A stretch of 64,000 nt of DNA from NCBI GenBank assembly GCA_000525675.1, contig CP002190.1:1488001-1552000 (forward strand). Direction: 5' to 3'. The notes beneath the pieces are model-generated. The model was given only the letters and a program-made list of their open reading frames with translations. It was not told where the DNA came from and made no database searches. Position numbers and translations under genes: made by a program. The stretch comes from Bdellovibrio bacteriovorus W (GTDB taxonomy: Bacteria > Bdellovibrionota > Bdellovibrionia > Bdellovibrionales > Bdellovibrionaceae). Positions 34,301 to 42,560 of the stretch are shown one piece after another; positions within the stretch are counted from its first letter, which is position 1, and each line of letters begins with the position of its first letter.

Positions 34301-34769
34301 GCTTGAAGTCACTGGCAACATTAAAGCCGGAACCATGTATGCAGCCGAGTATCTTTATACCTCTGATGCGCGCTTAAAGAAGAACATTCGCACATTTGAA
34401 AAATCCTTAGATATCTTAGAGCTTCTTCGCGGTGTTAGATTTGATTGGAAAGATTCTAACAAACCAGCCGTCGGCTTCATCGCACAAGAAGTTGAATCGG
34501 TAGTCCCTGAACTTGTAAATACTCATCCAGTAACAGGTCAAAAATCTGTGCAATATGGAAATATCACAGCGATTTTAGTGGAAGCTTTAAAACAAGAAGT
34601 TAAAGAAAGAAAAATAGCCTCTGTTCAATGTGAAAATGAAATCACAGAACTAAACCACGAAGTTCAAAAGAAAAATGAAACTCTAAAATCTCAAGTTCAT
34701 GCGTTAGAAATTGAGAATCGCGAACTGAAGCAAAGATTAGAAAGAATCGAAAAGGCTTTGGGATATTAA
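31389..34769 (+). CDS. Phage-tail-fibre-like trimeric adhesin with S74 self-cleaving chaperone
   Basis: A 1126-residue exported fibre. Signal peptide to ~27 (ALLKAVSASA). Residues ~30-190 are a conserved head (EITFQGRILKPDGYALKS...). The shaft (~195-780) is full of tail-fibre motifs: PTGTANGDLSGSYPNPS, repeated as PTGAASGDLSGNYPAPT, and GGTGATSASTAFEALSP. Four to five 23-residue repeats lie at ~670-770. A tip-like region (~790-990) follows. The C-terminal peptidase S74/intramolecular chaperone domain starts at Ser992 in SDARLKKNI, with the Ser-Lys pair intact, and runs through WKDSNKPAVGFIAQEVE, ending in a coiled coil. This is the architecture of the mosaic adhesive trimer fibres described in Bdellovibrio bacteriovorus. 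No phage structural genes are near. Confidence 0.85.
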   Translation: MKKQILHVSKFVLFLCVFLLKAVSASANQEITFQGRILKPDGYALKSNSVLFEVMILSKNECVLYSENHRLDLSVSEGVFALKVGNTSATDVNNKAGTELSSVFDNQKTLNGLSGGASCTGQYIPTAGDTRRVLVRFIDENNLPMNPQTITNSNISYVPYAMSSSSVAGFKPENLLRVSNENLAPLTLLQYQEFLKLLNGSSTQFVSPSDSRLTDSRAPTGTANGDLSGSYPNPSVAKIQGQSIAATTPLDGQVLQWSAGLWTPKTLPAASNGTVTAVSSTNSYLTVNTPNSTPSLTLNVGQVANTVAAGDDARFTNSRAPTGAASGDLSGNYPAPTIASLQGKVLDVAAPVEDTYLQFKNNKWQGVALDISDVGGVATLLSGYVKTTDLTTTLNSYTTQSALHTTLSSAQCAVHQVPSYNATTKAFECKSINTSIVGDVSGTLAAASVDKIKGIEVDLTDVAEGKILKHIGGKWVAADDANTIPGAAVTSVTAGGGLLLNGTAGGSITSTGTLSVNVGTSTGQILQFSQDNKLPAIDGSALTNLAVANLTGTLPISKGGTGATSASTAFEALSPLTTKGDLLARSTAGSVRLPAAVADYKYLRTNSSTTTGLEYGDVVATDVTGVIGTGVVYKTGTGYASRGLSSDLVDLGTTIGVVAGTVANGIFRLPADGKVPMANLNTGTGSGQIPLLNASGKVPTSLLDTGTTNGQIPLIGAGNKISTALLDTGTTNGQLVTVGVGNKIPTSLIDTGTTANKIPQLDGTGKLPSSVIPAGPWVLASPKLYHVAGTPGTERVGIGTIDPKANLSIEGDGITGFQFKTRGALPVDTLNLSFINNMDATGDFWISKGDSATTAPVASDKLFKITNEGVVEIFAQMVQAGNDKSGILGLKTKPSSIGGTRDEVSLEFYAEKANINSLTGFVGYENHPQFDLMLMNRHTSGALILGTKNNHHFYMDSTGKIGIGNSAPTEKLEVTGNIKAGTMYAAEYLYTSDARLKKNIRTFEKSLDILELLRGVRFDWKDSNKPAVGFIAQEVESVVPELVNTHPVTGQKSVQYGNITAILVEALKQEVKERKIASVQCENEITELNHEVQKKNETLKSQVHALEIENRELKQRLERIEKALGY
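33405..33710 (+). repeat. Tandem 69-bp (23-residue) repeats in the fibre gene
   Basis: Four near copies: units such as GKVPTSLLDTGTTNGQIPL, then NKISTALLDTGTTNGQLVT and NKIPTSLIDTGTTANKIPQ, each with DTGTT at the same position. They make up part of the fibre shaft and can vary in number by recombination. Confidence 0.75.
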
Positions 34770-35053
34770 TCTTAAAAATCTTCAAGCGAGTTTCAATAGA
34801 CCTGATCTTCAGGAATAATTTGAAAATGGAGCTTTGAGCGAAATAAACTCTAAAGCAGTTAAAAAGCTTACTAGTAGAGGGTTCCACGCAAAAACACATT
34901 CTTCTGATAAGTTATATTATGTAACATACGATATATGGTTTTTTCCATAGAACCAGATTATATGCGATCTGAGGGTCTTTAAATCATCTAAATCTCTGAG
35001 TTTCCATCATAGATTTAACTCCATTCAGGGTTTGAAATTCCGATAAGCTCTTT

Positions 35054-37384
35054 ATGCCTGCGCGTTCATTGAGGTCTGCAAATTTAAAGCTCTTATTCTT
35101 ACTGATTTGCAGTTTGTTTTTGTTCGCGTGTACAAATCGCGAACTCCCACAGGTTTTAACTCTTAAAAGCCAAGTCTTTAAAGCTGATATTCAAGGACCT
35201 TTTCCTGAATCTGGTGGATCAACAACAAGCTTTTCCTGGCACATCAATTACCCACCGAATTTTCGCGTCGATTTAAGCTATGATCATGTCCAAATCCTTG
35301 GATCTTCTATCGAAGGCTGTCAAATTGAAGATATTTCTGGAGATCTTCAGCGCCGAGTTGTCTCAATACGAGGCTGTGAGGCTAAGAATGCCTCAGTATC
35401 CATCCAAATAGCATCAGGAAGCGCCACACAAGGTGGAGATTTTGCTCCTGTCATAAGGGGTTTTAGAGAGGCTAAATTAAAAGGGGATTTGAAGGTCGAT
35501 TTTTCCTCGTCTGCACCCGCTTTAAATAATTTATCGACCATTCCCCTTCGCTTAATCACTTCAAATCCTTTACTGAAATTGGATCTGAATCATTTTGTTT
35601 TAAAAAATACATCTTTGAAGAAGTTAGAAAAAGTTTCTGACTTTGAATGGGCCTTAGAAATAGAGCCTGTTTCTGATGGAGAATTGAAAGTTTCACTTCC
35701 AGAACAAACTCTTTTAGATATTTTTGGAAGCTCCAATGAACTGGCTGAAATTGAGTTTCAATCAGATCGGACTTCACCGTTTATTATGATAAGCAGAAAA
35801 ACTCCCTATGATACAATCACATTGGGCCAAAAAGTTTCTTGGAAGCTTGAAGTCAGTGATTCATCGGGCGCGCACTTTGATCTTCCAAATGCATCCATAA
35901 GCCTTAAGGGAGATCCAGATAGCTGTCAGTACCACTGGAAAGTCGTAGGAGCTTATACGGAAATCACAATCGAAGACTGTAAAAGTTATGGCGAAGTCTG
36001 GTTTGAAATAGGCGCAGGTTCTGCGGTCGATAATGCCGGTAATGCATCCGTCCCAACGACTTCTGAAAAGATCAAAGTGCTTGAGCCTGAGAATCCGTTT
36101 TTTGCCAATCAATTATTTATAACAAAATGGGATACGTCTTTAGAATCCAATGCCGAGCCCAGCAATCAAATTACAATTCCTCTAGATCTTAGTAAGTCCT
36201 ATAACTTTAGAATCGACTGGGGCGATGGCACTCATGAAAATATAACCAATACCGCACAAAATCCTTTAGGACGCTCTCTCTCGCATATCTATCCGACCTC
36301 TGGAATCTATACAGTTAAGATGATTGGTCAGATTCCCCGCCTTTCGTTTAAAGAAAATTCGAAGAGCCAAAATAAACTTTTGAGAGTTGAACAATGGGGA
36401 TCTAACGAGTGGGAAAGCATGGCTCACATGTTTTTCTATGCGAGGAATTTTGAATTAAGCGCTTACGATCGACCCAATTTGTCTCAAGTGACTGATATGT
36501 CGAGTATGTTTGAAGGAGCTATTAAATTTAATAGTTTTATCGGACTTTGGGATACTTCAAACATCAATAACATGAATTCAATGTTTAAATATGCTCAAGA
36601 GTTCAATGAATATATTGGTGATTGGAACACTTCAAATGTCACCGACATGGCTAGTATGTTTGAAAGCGCTCGTAAATTCGATCAAGTCATCACCCACTGG
36701 AATACTAAGAATGTCATTACAATGAATTCGATGTTCCTCAATGCAACAGCTTTCAATCAAGACATTGGCTTGTGGGACACGAGCTCAGTCCGGGATATGT
36801 CGAGTATGTTTGAAGCCGCATCCATGTTTAACTCCGATATTGGTGATTGGGACACCTCGCAAGTTAAATCCTTCTCTGGGATGTTTAGTTACGCTTCTAA
36901 ATTTAATCAATATATCGGAGACTGGAATACCCAGAATTCGCAAGACATGAGTGCGATGTTTTCAGCCGCTCTGGCTTTTAATACTTATATCGGAAAATGG
37001 AAAACCGAGAATGTTAAGAATATGAGTTCCATGTTCCGTGATGCCACCTCATTTAACGACGAGTTTATAGGTAATTGGGATGTCTCAAAGGTTGAAGATA
37101 TGTCGCATATGTTTGAAGGCGCGACTTTGTTTAATCAAAACCTTAACAACTGGAACGTTGGCACGGTCAAAAACATGAATTCGATGTTCGCACGAACGGC
37201 AAACTTCAACCAATACATTGGTACATGGGATGTTTCTCAAGTTCTTTCTATGAATTCGATGTTTCAAAACAGTAAGAAATTTAATCAAAATCTAAGTGGT
37301 TGGATGGTGAATTTAAATGTCACCTCAGTTAATTTTGCAAGCGGTGCCACAAGCTGGACAGCTCCAAAACCGGCCTTCCCTTAA
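35054..37384 (+). CDS. Surface lipoprotein: PKD-like domain plus BspA-type (DUF285) repeats
   Basis: A 776-residue lipoprotein (lipobox FLFAC). The first ~350 residues are two or three beta-sandwich units (GSTTSFSWHINYPP..., then a cadherin/Ig-like DSSGAHFDLPNASISLKG). A PKD-like domain lies at ~375-430 (RIDWGDGTHENI ... SGIYTVKMIG). From ~475 to 770 run about eleven 25-residue DUF285 repeats of the form W-[DN]-T-S-x-V-x-x-M-x-S-M-F-x-x-A-x-x-F-N-x-x-I. The BspA family binds host proteins or other bacteria in pathogens; here a prey- or surface-binding role is possible. GATAAG lies 6 nt before the ATG and there is no SD. It is convergent with the next gene (4-nt overlap). Confidence 0.8.
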   Translation: MPARSLRSANLKLLFLLICSLFLFACTNRELPQVLTLKSQVFKADIQGPFPESGGSTTSFSWHINYPPNFRVDLSYDHVQILGSSIEGCQIEDISGDLQRRVVSIRGCEAKNASVSIQIASGSATQGGDFAPVIRGFREAKLKGDLKVDFSSSAPALNNLSTIPLRLITSNPLLKLDLNHFVLKNTSLKKLEKVSDFEWALEIEPVSDGELKVSLPEQTLLDIFGSSNELAEIEFQSDRTSPFIMISRKTPYDTITLGQKVSWKLEVSDSSGAHFDLPNASISLKGDPDSCQYHWKVVGAYTEITIEDCKSYGEVWFEIGAGSAVDNAGNASVPTTSEKIKVLEPENPFFANQLFITKWDTSLESNAEPSNQITIPLDLSKSYNFRIDWGDGTHENITNTAQNPLGRSLSHIYPTSGIYTVKMIGQIPRLSFKENSKSQNKLLRVEQWGSNEWESMAHMFFYARNFELSAYDRPNLSQVTDMSSMFEGAIKFNSFIGLWDTSNINNMNSMFKYAQEFNEYIGDWNTSNVTDMASMFESARKFDQVITHWNTKNVITMNSMFLNATAFNQDIGLWDTSSVRDMSSMFEAASMFNSDIGDWDTSQVKSFSGMFSYASKFNQYIGDWNTQNSQDMSAMFSAALAFNTYIGKWKTENVKNMSSMFRDATSFNDEFIGNWDVSKVEDMSHMFEGATLFNQNLNNWNVGTVKNMNSMFARTANFNQYIGTWDVSQVLSMNSMFQNSKKFNQNLSGWMVNLNVTSVNFASGATSWTAPKPAFP
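36474..37300 (+). repeat. About eleven 75-bp repeats encoding DUF285 units
   Basis: Each 25-codon unit encodes a Trp-Asn/Asp-Thr start and a MxSMF core (for example WNTSNVTDMASMFESARKF, WDTSSVRDMSSMFEAASMF). Unit sequence is diverged at the DNA level, so these are old copies. Confidence 0.85.
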
Positions 37385-38739
37385 ACATCAAAAGATCTTC
37401 CCATCTTTGGAATTTCAACGCTTAAGCCAAGTTCTGATTCAATCTTTTGCGCAAGCTCCTTTGCAGCATTAAGTTCGCCATGAACTAAAAACACTTTCTT
37501 CGGTGCTTCTTTTGCACTCTGTATCCACTTTAAAAGCTCGCTTTGGTCAGCATGGGCAGAGAATGAATCTGCTGGAATAATTTTACTTTTAATTTCATGG
37601 AACTGACCGTGAATTTTTATTTCGCGTTTTCCTTCCAACAGATCTCGACCACGCGTACCTGGACTTTGGAACCCAGCTAAAAGAATCCTGTTTTTTGCAT
37701 AACCACCAAAAGCCTTGAGGTGATGTAAGACTCGGCCGCCTGTAAGCATGCCGCTAGCTGCGATAATAACCATGGGTCTTTGATGGGATTGATTTAAATC
37801 CTTTGAAGCTTCCGATGTTTTCACAGAGTGAATCTCTGACATCACTTCTGCAAACTGACCTCGACCCAACTTGTGAAATGGGTAATATTTTTCATAAAGA
37901 GCGCAAGCATCCGAACCCATCGGTGAATTAAAATAGACGGGGACTGTTGCTGGTATCTCCCCGTTTCTTTTTAATTCTACAATTTCATAGAGAATATTCT
38001 GTGACCGCCCGACTGAAAAACTTGGAATTAAAAGCACTCCCCGATCTTTAGCTACAGCTAGGATTTCTTCTTTTAAAACTTCTTTCGAGCTGACAGCAGA
38101 GTGATTTTTATGTCCATAGGTAGATTCCATCACCAACATATCAACCCCTTGAGGAGCCTCTGGCGGCGGCATCAAGGGATCTTCGTAACGTCCTAGATCA
38201 CCAGAAAAGTAAACACTCTTTTTACCATTAGAAATCCAAGCCGAGGCAGCTCCCAAAATATGTCCCGCCATAAAGAATCTTGCCTGCAAAGTTCCAATCT
38301 GAAATTCCTCTTTTAGATCCACAGTTACAAAATGTTCAAGAACCTTTTCCGCATCTTCCACCGTGTAAAGAGGGAGCGCTGGACTGTGCTTGGAGAAACC
38401 TTTTTTATTAGCGTACTCGGCATCTTCTTCCTGAATTTTTGCTGAGTCTAAAAGAATCAAACGAGTCAAAGCCGCTGTGGGTTCTGTGCAGAAAATCGGC
38501 CCCTTAAAGCCTTCACGCACTAAGATCGGTAAGGCCCCGCAATGATCCAAATGGGCATGAGTTAATATCACTGCATCAATTTGACTGACGTGAAAATCAA
38601 ACTCCAGCCAGTTCATCTCTCGCAGCTCTTTAAGTCCTTGAAACATTCCGCAATCCACAAGAATTTGCGTATTTTCATCTTGAACAAGAAACTTAGAACC
38701 TGTGACGGTTTCTGCTGCGCCTAAAAAATGAACTCTCAT
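37381..38739 (-). CDS. MBL-fold beta-CASP RNA-processing-type hydrolase
   Basis: A 452-residue metallo-beta-lactamase-fold protein of the CPSF/RNA-specificity group. The zinc site HAHLDH is at ~57-62, followed by MAGHILG, YFSGDLG and STYGHKNH, then the beta-CASP insert (FFSVGRSQ..., PSFSVGRSQNILYEI) and the RNA-specificity region (IIAASGMLTGGRVLHHL, SFSAHADQ) with motif His residues near the C-terminus. Related proteins are exonuclease/endonuclease types acting on RNA or DNA. ATG 38739 with GGAGG 5 nt away is the start; 38757 is less likely. Its 3' end overlaps the BspA-like gene by 4 nt. Confidence 0.88.
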   Translation of the reverse strand: MRVHFLGAAETVTGSKFLVQDENTQILVDCGMFQGLKELREMNWLEFDFHVSQIDAVILTHAHLDHCGALPILVREGFKGPIFCTEPTAALTRLILLDSAKIQEEDAEYANKKGFSKHSPALPLYTVEDAEKVLEHFVTVDLKEEFQIGTLQARFFMAGHILGAASAWISNGKKSVYFSGDLGRYEDPLMPPPEAPQGVDMLVMESTYGHKNHSAVSSKEVLKEEILAVAKDRGVLLIPSFSVGRSQNILYEIVELKRNGEIPATVPVYFNSPMGSDACALYEKYYPFHKLGRGQFAEVMSEIHSVKTSEASKDLNQSHQRPMVIIAASGMLTGGRVLHHLKAFGGYAKNRILLAGFQSPGTRGRDLLEGKREIKIHGQFHEIKSKIIPADSFSAHADQSELLKWIQSAKEAPKKVFLVHGELNAAKELAQKIESELGLSVEIPKMGRSFDV

Positions 38740-38895
38740 GGAAGCCTCCAGATCCAATATATTAGCTCTAAAAGGGCGTGTTTTCCAAAGAGCTTTCTTG
38801 ACGCAAACCTAATAGTTTTAAGAGTGCTTTTTCTTTGTTTTAACTAACAAGTTTGGATAGTGTTGGGGCGATTTTTCAAAATCGAGGGGGCTTTG

Positions 38896-39663
38896 ATGAA
38901 ATCAGTTTTATTGCTTTCTTTAGCAGTCGTATTGGGCGGTTTAGGTTGTCAGGCAGGGGATAAATCTCCAGCGACTCCCCGTCTTAGTATCCAAAAAAAA
39001 ATTCAAAACGAACGCAATCAGTATCCAGCCCATTGGTGGAAAGAAGTTCCTCGTGAAGAGGCCAAAACTTGGGAAATCCTTCCTCAAGACGCAGGTCTTG
39101 GCGAGGTCGTCTTAAGCAAGCGCAACGAGTTGGGTCTTTTATCAAACTTTTCAGATCGCTCTTTTGTGTTTCACGGTAAGTGTTACTCCACAGTAGAAGG
39201 TTACTGGCAGATGATGAAGTATCCAGAGACTTCGGATGATCCACGTTGGAAATGGGCTCGTCAGTGGAAGTACACTCGTGATCAAGTGGCAGAGATGAAT
39301 GGTTACAGCGCAAAAAGTGCCGGCAACTATGCTAACTTTTTGATGGATAAAAACGACGCAAACTTTGTAAGCTTTGAAGGAGAGTTCTTCACCTTTGCGA
39401 CAAGCACTCCAGAAAAACACTATGCTTTGATTTACGCAGCTCTGGTTGAAAAAATCCGTCAAAACAAAGATGTCTATGATGTTCTGATGCAAACCAATGA
39501 TCTTGTTTTAAAGCCAGACCACGGGATCTCTGAAAGATCTCCTCGCGAGTGGCATTACAATTTGCTATGGATGGATATTCGCGAGGACATTAAAGCCGGT
39601 CGCCTAAGTCTTGAGTCTTCAGAAGATCTTTCTCTAAAAACTTGTAAATCCGTTCGCTATTAA
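38896..39663 (+). CDS. Lipoprotein with NADAR domain
   Basis: A 255-residue protein. ATG 38896 follows GAGGGGG; the start gives a lipoprotein signal (LLSLAVVLGGLGC, Cys18). The NADAR (RibA-like N-glycosidase) domain occupies ~75-235: LGLLSNFSDRSFVFHGK with a following SVEGYWQMMKYP-type block (the Glu in TVEGYWQ is the expected catalytic residue) and a C-terminal DHGISERSPREWHYNLL. NADAR proteins hydrolyse N-glycosidic bonds in ADP-ribosylated or aminouracil compounds, in the cytoplasm. A membrane-lipid-anchored, exported copy is unusual. It starts an operon: the PLP enzyme begins 1 nt after its stop. Confidence 0.72.
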   Translation: MKSVLLLSLAVVLGGLGCQAGDKSPATPRLSIQKKIQNERNQYPAHWWKEVPREEAKTWEILPQDAGLGEVVLSKRNELGLLSNFSDRSFVFHGKCYSTVEGYWQMMKYPETSDDPRWKWARQWKYTRDQVAEMNGYSAKSAGNYANFLMDKNDANFVSFEGEFFTFATSTPEKHYALIYAALVEKIRQNKDVYDVLMQTNDLVLKPDHGISERSPREWHYNLLWMDIREDIKAGRLSLESSEDLSLKTCKSVRY

Positions 39664-39664
39664 C

Positions 39665-40852
39665 ATGATTGATTTTTCTCAAGACTTTCAAAGAAAAGAT
39701 CCAAGTCTGATTAATATCAATAATGGCACCTTGGGGCTTTGCCCAGATGTTGTTATTGATGCGCAAATCGAAGAGTTAAAGAAATACGAATTCAACACCT
39801 CGGCTTCTTTGGGTGGTTCATGGCCAAGACTTTGGGAGGTGCAAAAGCAGCTTGGGTTGTTTTTAAATGCAAGCCCCGAGGATTTGTTTTTAAGACCCAA
39901 TATTACCGTTGTCCTCAATGATTTAATCATAGGATTAACTCTGCCGGCAAAGTCCGAGATTCTGTCTTTTGAATTTGAATACGGGGCTATTGTTAATATC
40001 TTAAAGAAGAAATGCGAAGATGATTCTTTAAGTTTAAGACTTCTTAAAGCAGATCTTTTATTAAAGCCACGAACCTCTAAGAACGACTTTTTAAACTATC
40101 TAGAATCTGAACTTCGTCCAGAAACAAAACTTGTAGTTATCAGTCATATTTTCACAGGCACAGGTCACTGCGTGCCTTTGGTTGAGATTCAAAAGCTTCT
40201 TACAAGTAAAGGCATTCTCTTGATCGTTGATGGAGCCCACGGCCCTGGTGCGATGAATATCGACTTTGAAAATGAACTGAAAGATTTAGATTTTTATTCT
40301 GGGAATCTCCACAAGTGGACGATGGGACCTAAGGGAACCGCTTTTGGCTGGGTGAACCCCTCCAAACAGCACTTATTAAAACCCTTGATGGCTTCATGGA
40401 CCTATTACCCAGATATTCCCGTGCACTATCAAATGTTTTCCCATGCAGGAAGCTTTGCTTCGCGGATGCTCTGGTCTCATTCACAGGCTTTTTCTGCTTA
40501 CTTTGCTTTAGAAAAATGCTTTAGCTATTGGAATCGATACGGAAAAGAAGTTCTCTTTCAGGAGATTCAAAAAAGAGCCCAGTGGATTTCCAAAGAATTA
40601 GGGGCTGCAGGCTTAGTCCATACAACTTATGAGCAGGAAGAGTTTGTCTCCCCGTTGTTATGTTACAAGCTCGAGCAGTTTGATGAATCACTTTTTAAAA
40701 GACTTCTTCTGGAGCTTAATGGCGTGCGCGTGCAGATTGGCCGCCCACAAGTTCCAGATCATCAGTTTTTAAGAATCTCAGCGCATATACACAATACTCA
40801 AGCAGAGCTCGCACAAGCCGTGGAGTGTTTAAAACTTGCGATTAAAAAATAA
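39665..40852 (+). CDS. Class V aminotransferase-fold PLP enzyme
   Basis: A 395-residue PLP-dependent enzyme of the class V/isopenicillin-N epimerase-like group. The cofactor Lys is in SGNLHKWTMGPKG, preceded by the Asp of LLIVDGAHGPGA that pairs with the pyridine nitrogen; the N-terminal ININNGTLGLCPDVV holds a Gly/Asn substrate-side turn. Reaction unknown; racemase, desulfurase-like or aminotransferase functions are all possible. It is 1 nt after the NADAR stop and 12 nt before the OsmC gene; cytoplasmic (no signal). Confidence 0.82.
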   Translation: MIDFSQDFQRKDPSLININNGTLGLCPDVVIDAQIEELKKYEFNTSASLGGSWPRLWEVQKQLGLFLNASPEDLFLRPNITVVLNDLIIGLTLPAKSEILSFEFEYGAIVNILKKKCEDDSLSLRLLKADLLLKPRTSKNDFLNYLESELRPETKLVVISHIFTGTGHCVPLVEIQKLLTSKGILLIVDGAHGPGAMNIDFENELKDLDFYSGNLHKWTMGPKGTAFGWVNPSKQHLLKPLMASWTYYPDIPVHYQMFSHAGSFASRMLWSHSQAFSAYFALEKCFSYWNRYGKEVLFQEIQKRAQWISKELGAAGLVHTTYEQEEFVSPLLCYKLEQFDESLFKRLLLELNGVRVQIGRPQVPDHQFLRISAHIHNTQAELAQAVECLKLAIKK

Positions 40853-40864
40853 AGGATATCTTTC

Positions 40865-41272
40865 ATGGTAAAAATGACGGCAATTTATGAAGGCGAAAAA
40901 CACTGTGAGATCACGCACGGCCCTTCAGGCTCTATTATCCACACAGACGCTCCTAAGGACAACAACGGCAAGGGTGAGGCTTTCTCCCCGACAGATCTTT
41001 TAGGTGCTGCTATGGGCGGCTGTATGCTGACTGTGATGTCTATTGTGGCTGAACGTGATGGCGTCGATCTAAAGGGTTCAAAAGTCGAGGTAGAAAAAGA
41101 AATGGGTACGAATCCCCGCCGCATCGTTAAGTTGAACGTGGTTCTTCGTCTGCCAAAAGCTATTCCTGCAGATTACAGACAGAAGCTTGAAAACACGGCG
41201 ATGACTTGTCCTGTGAAACAAAGTGTTCACCCCGATATGCAAGTGCCGGTGGAGTTTGTTTACGATATCTAG
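40865..41272 (+). CDS. OsmC family protein
   Basis: A 135-residue OsmC/YhfA-type protein. It holds the two redox cysteines: GAAMGGCMLTVMSI (~57) and AMTCPVKQSVHPD (~117), the peroxidatic and resolving Cys of OsmC/Ohr. Some YhfA-like members lack peroxidase activity. It is the third gene of the NADAR-PLP operon, so the operon links an exported glycosidase, a PLP enzyme and a thiol peroxidase or redox protein. Confidence 0.9.
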   Translation: MVKMTAIYEGEKHCEITHGPSGSIIHTDAPKDNNGKGEAFSPTDLLGAAMGGCMLTVMSIVAERDGVDLKGSKVEVEKEMGTNPRRIVKLNVVLRLPKAIPADYRQKLENTAMTCPVKQSVHPDMQVPVEFVYDI

Positions 41273-41350
41273 ATTTTATAAATGGAGTAATCTGTCTCAC
41301 TTTGAAACGGAATACCCCGACTCTGATACGACTTTAGTTAAGGGCATCTC

Positions 41351-41369
41351 CTGTCTAACCCCTAAACAG
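41351..41369. other. Short inverted repeat in the gap before the next gene
   Basis: CTGTCTAACCCCTAAACAG is a near-palindrome (CTGT-TA ... TA-ACAG). Also ATTCGCGAAT at 41374-41383 is a perfect palindrome. No T-run follows; these may be operators. Confidence 0.35.
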
Positions 41370-41477
41370 CTGCATTCGCGAATTGGCATTTGTAAACATT
41401 AAGACTTCTTAAAGTCCACGTAACGTGCTTTTAAGCGGTACGCGGCTTGCTTTTTCATAATCTTCGAAGAGGTAGAT

Positions 41478-42560
41478 ATGAAAAAAGCCATCCACTTTAA
41501 GTGGTATTTTTCGTTTTTGTTCTTAATGATCGGATCTTCTGCAAACGCTGCAGAGATGTGCCGCCATATCTTTCACACCCCAGAGGTGATGATTAGAGAT
41601 GTGGACTTTGGTTTAAACCGCACCAGCCGAGTTAAATCATTAAGAGTTCCTGAAGAGCTTTCCAATTACTCCACTATTAAGTCAGAGCTTTGGAAAGCTA
41701 TGGATACCTTACCGGCTAAACGCCGCGCTGAAGTGGATCACCTTCTTCTTTCGGTCGAATTTTTTGACTACACTCATACAGCCAGAGAAATTGTTCCAGC
41801 TTTTCTAGAAGGCAAAAAAACTTCCTTTAACTTCACACGACTGTACGATGTTCAAGGAGAGAAAACCGCAGCTCCTTATAATGGCTTCGTATCAGCTCGT
41901 GATTTCTTAATTCAAAAGCAGCCTCCAGTCACAGCTGAGCTCTTATTCCAGCTTCATGCTCGCATTATGGAAGGCGGCGTGGAGGGGGTTGGTAAAGGAG
42001 ATCTTGGAGCTATACGCCATCAGCACTGGATGGGAAATGTTGCCGGAGAGTTCCGCATCACACCTCGGGAAAAGGCTGTGATTGAAGAGAACCCTTATCT
42101 TTCTTTTCAACATTTAAAAACGTCGCAAAGCCATCTCAAGGAAAGCACTTGGAACAAGATCACCATTTGGGGTGAAAAACGTGGAATGCGTCTTGAGAAC
42201 CAAGACCCGACATTAATTGAAGGTCGCATTCACTATCCGTTCGTTTTAACTCCAAAACTTGAAACAATTCGCCTGATTGAAAAATCACATCCTGAACTCT
42301 TTAAAGAGATCATGGCTTATCGTGAGAAAAACAAACCAGACATCAATGGTGCGGGTCCTGAAGCTCTCGAGAGAAAATTTACCAAGGCTTTGGTTGAAGA
42401 AAGATTTGATAGATTTCTAAAAGAAAAGTCTAAGCTCGGCGAAATCCGCATCGGTAAGAACGAACATCGTTATAGGGAGTTCTTACTCCCCCATCCATTC
42501 CTGAAACCCCGCTTTAAGGGCCTCTTCGAGATCTTTACGATCGATTTCATAGACATTTGA
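41478..42560 (+). CDS. Exported protein of unknown function
   Basis: Not recognised. The 360-residue product has a signal peptide cut after ANA (residue ~25). In the middle, TAELLFQLHARIMEGGVEG followed by GKGDLGAIRHQHWMGN recalls the N-terminal part of Fic domains (helix, then 'Gk-x-R'), but no HPFxxGNGR motif is in the right place, so I do not call it Fic. The C-terminus (from ~335) overlaps the convergent lipoprotein gene by 78 nt; the final ~26 residues may be read-through of the opposing gene. The SD is GAGG before ATG. Confidence 0.5.
   Translation: MKKAIHFKWYFSFLFLMIGSSANAAEMCRHIFHTPEVMIRDVDFGLNRTSRVKSLRVPEELSNYSTIKSELWKAMDTLPAKRRAEVDHLLLSVEFFDYTHTAREIVPAFLEGKKTSFNFTRLYDVQGEKTAAPYNGFVSARDFLIQKQPPVTAELLFQLHARIMEGGVEGVGKGDLGAIRHQHWMGNVAGEFRITPREKAVIEENPYLSFQHLKTSQSHLKESTWNKITIWGEKRGMRLENQDPTLIEGRIHYPFVLTPKLETIRLIEKSHPELFKEIMAYREKNKPDINGAGPEALERKFTKALVEERFDRFLKEKSKLGEIRIGKNEHRYREFLLPHPFLKPRFKGLFEIFTIDFIDI

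Noticed and set aside
30308-34769. Prophage remnant because of the S74 tail-fibre gene
   Set aside because: No capsid, portal, tail or lysis genes are nearby, and the gene has a bacterial signal peptide and a lipoprotein partner.
41478-42560. Fic domain in the exported protein, because of an LHARIMEGG helix and HPFLKPRFKG near the C-terminus
   Set aside because: The HPF string lies in the part that is antisense to the next gene, and the GNGR half of the motif is missing; the N-terminal resemblance is only about 30 residues.
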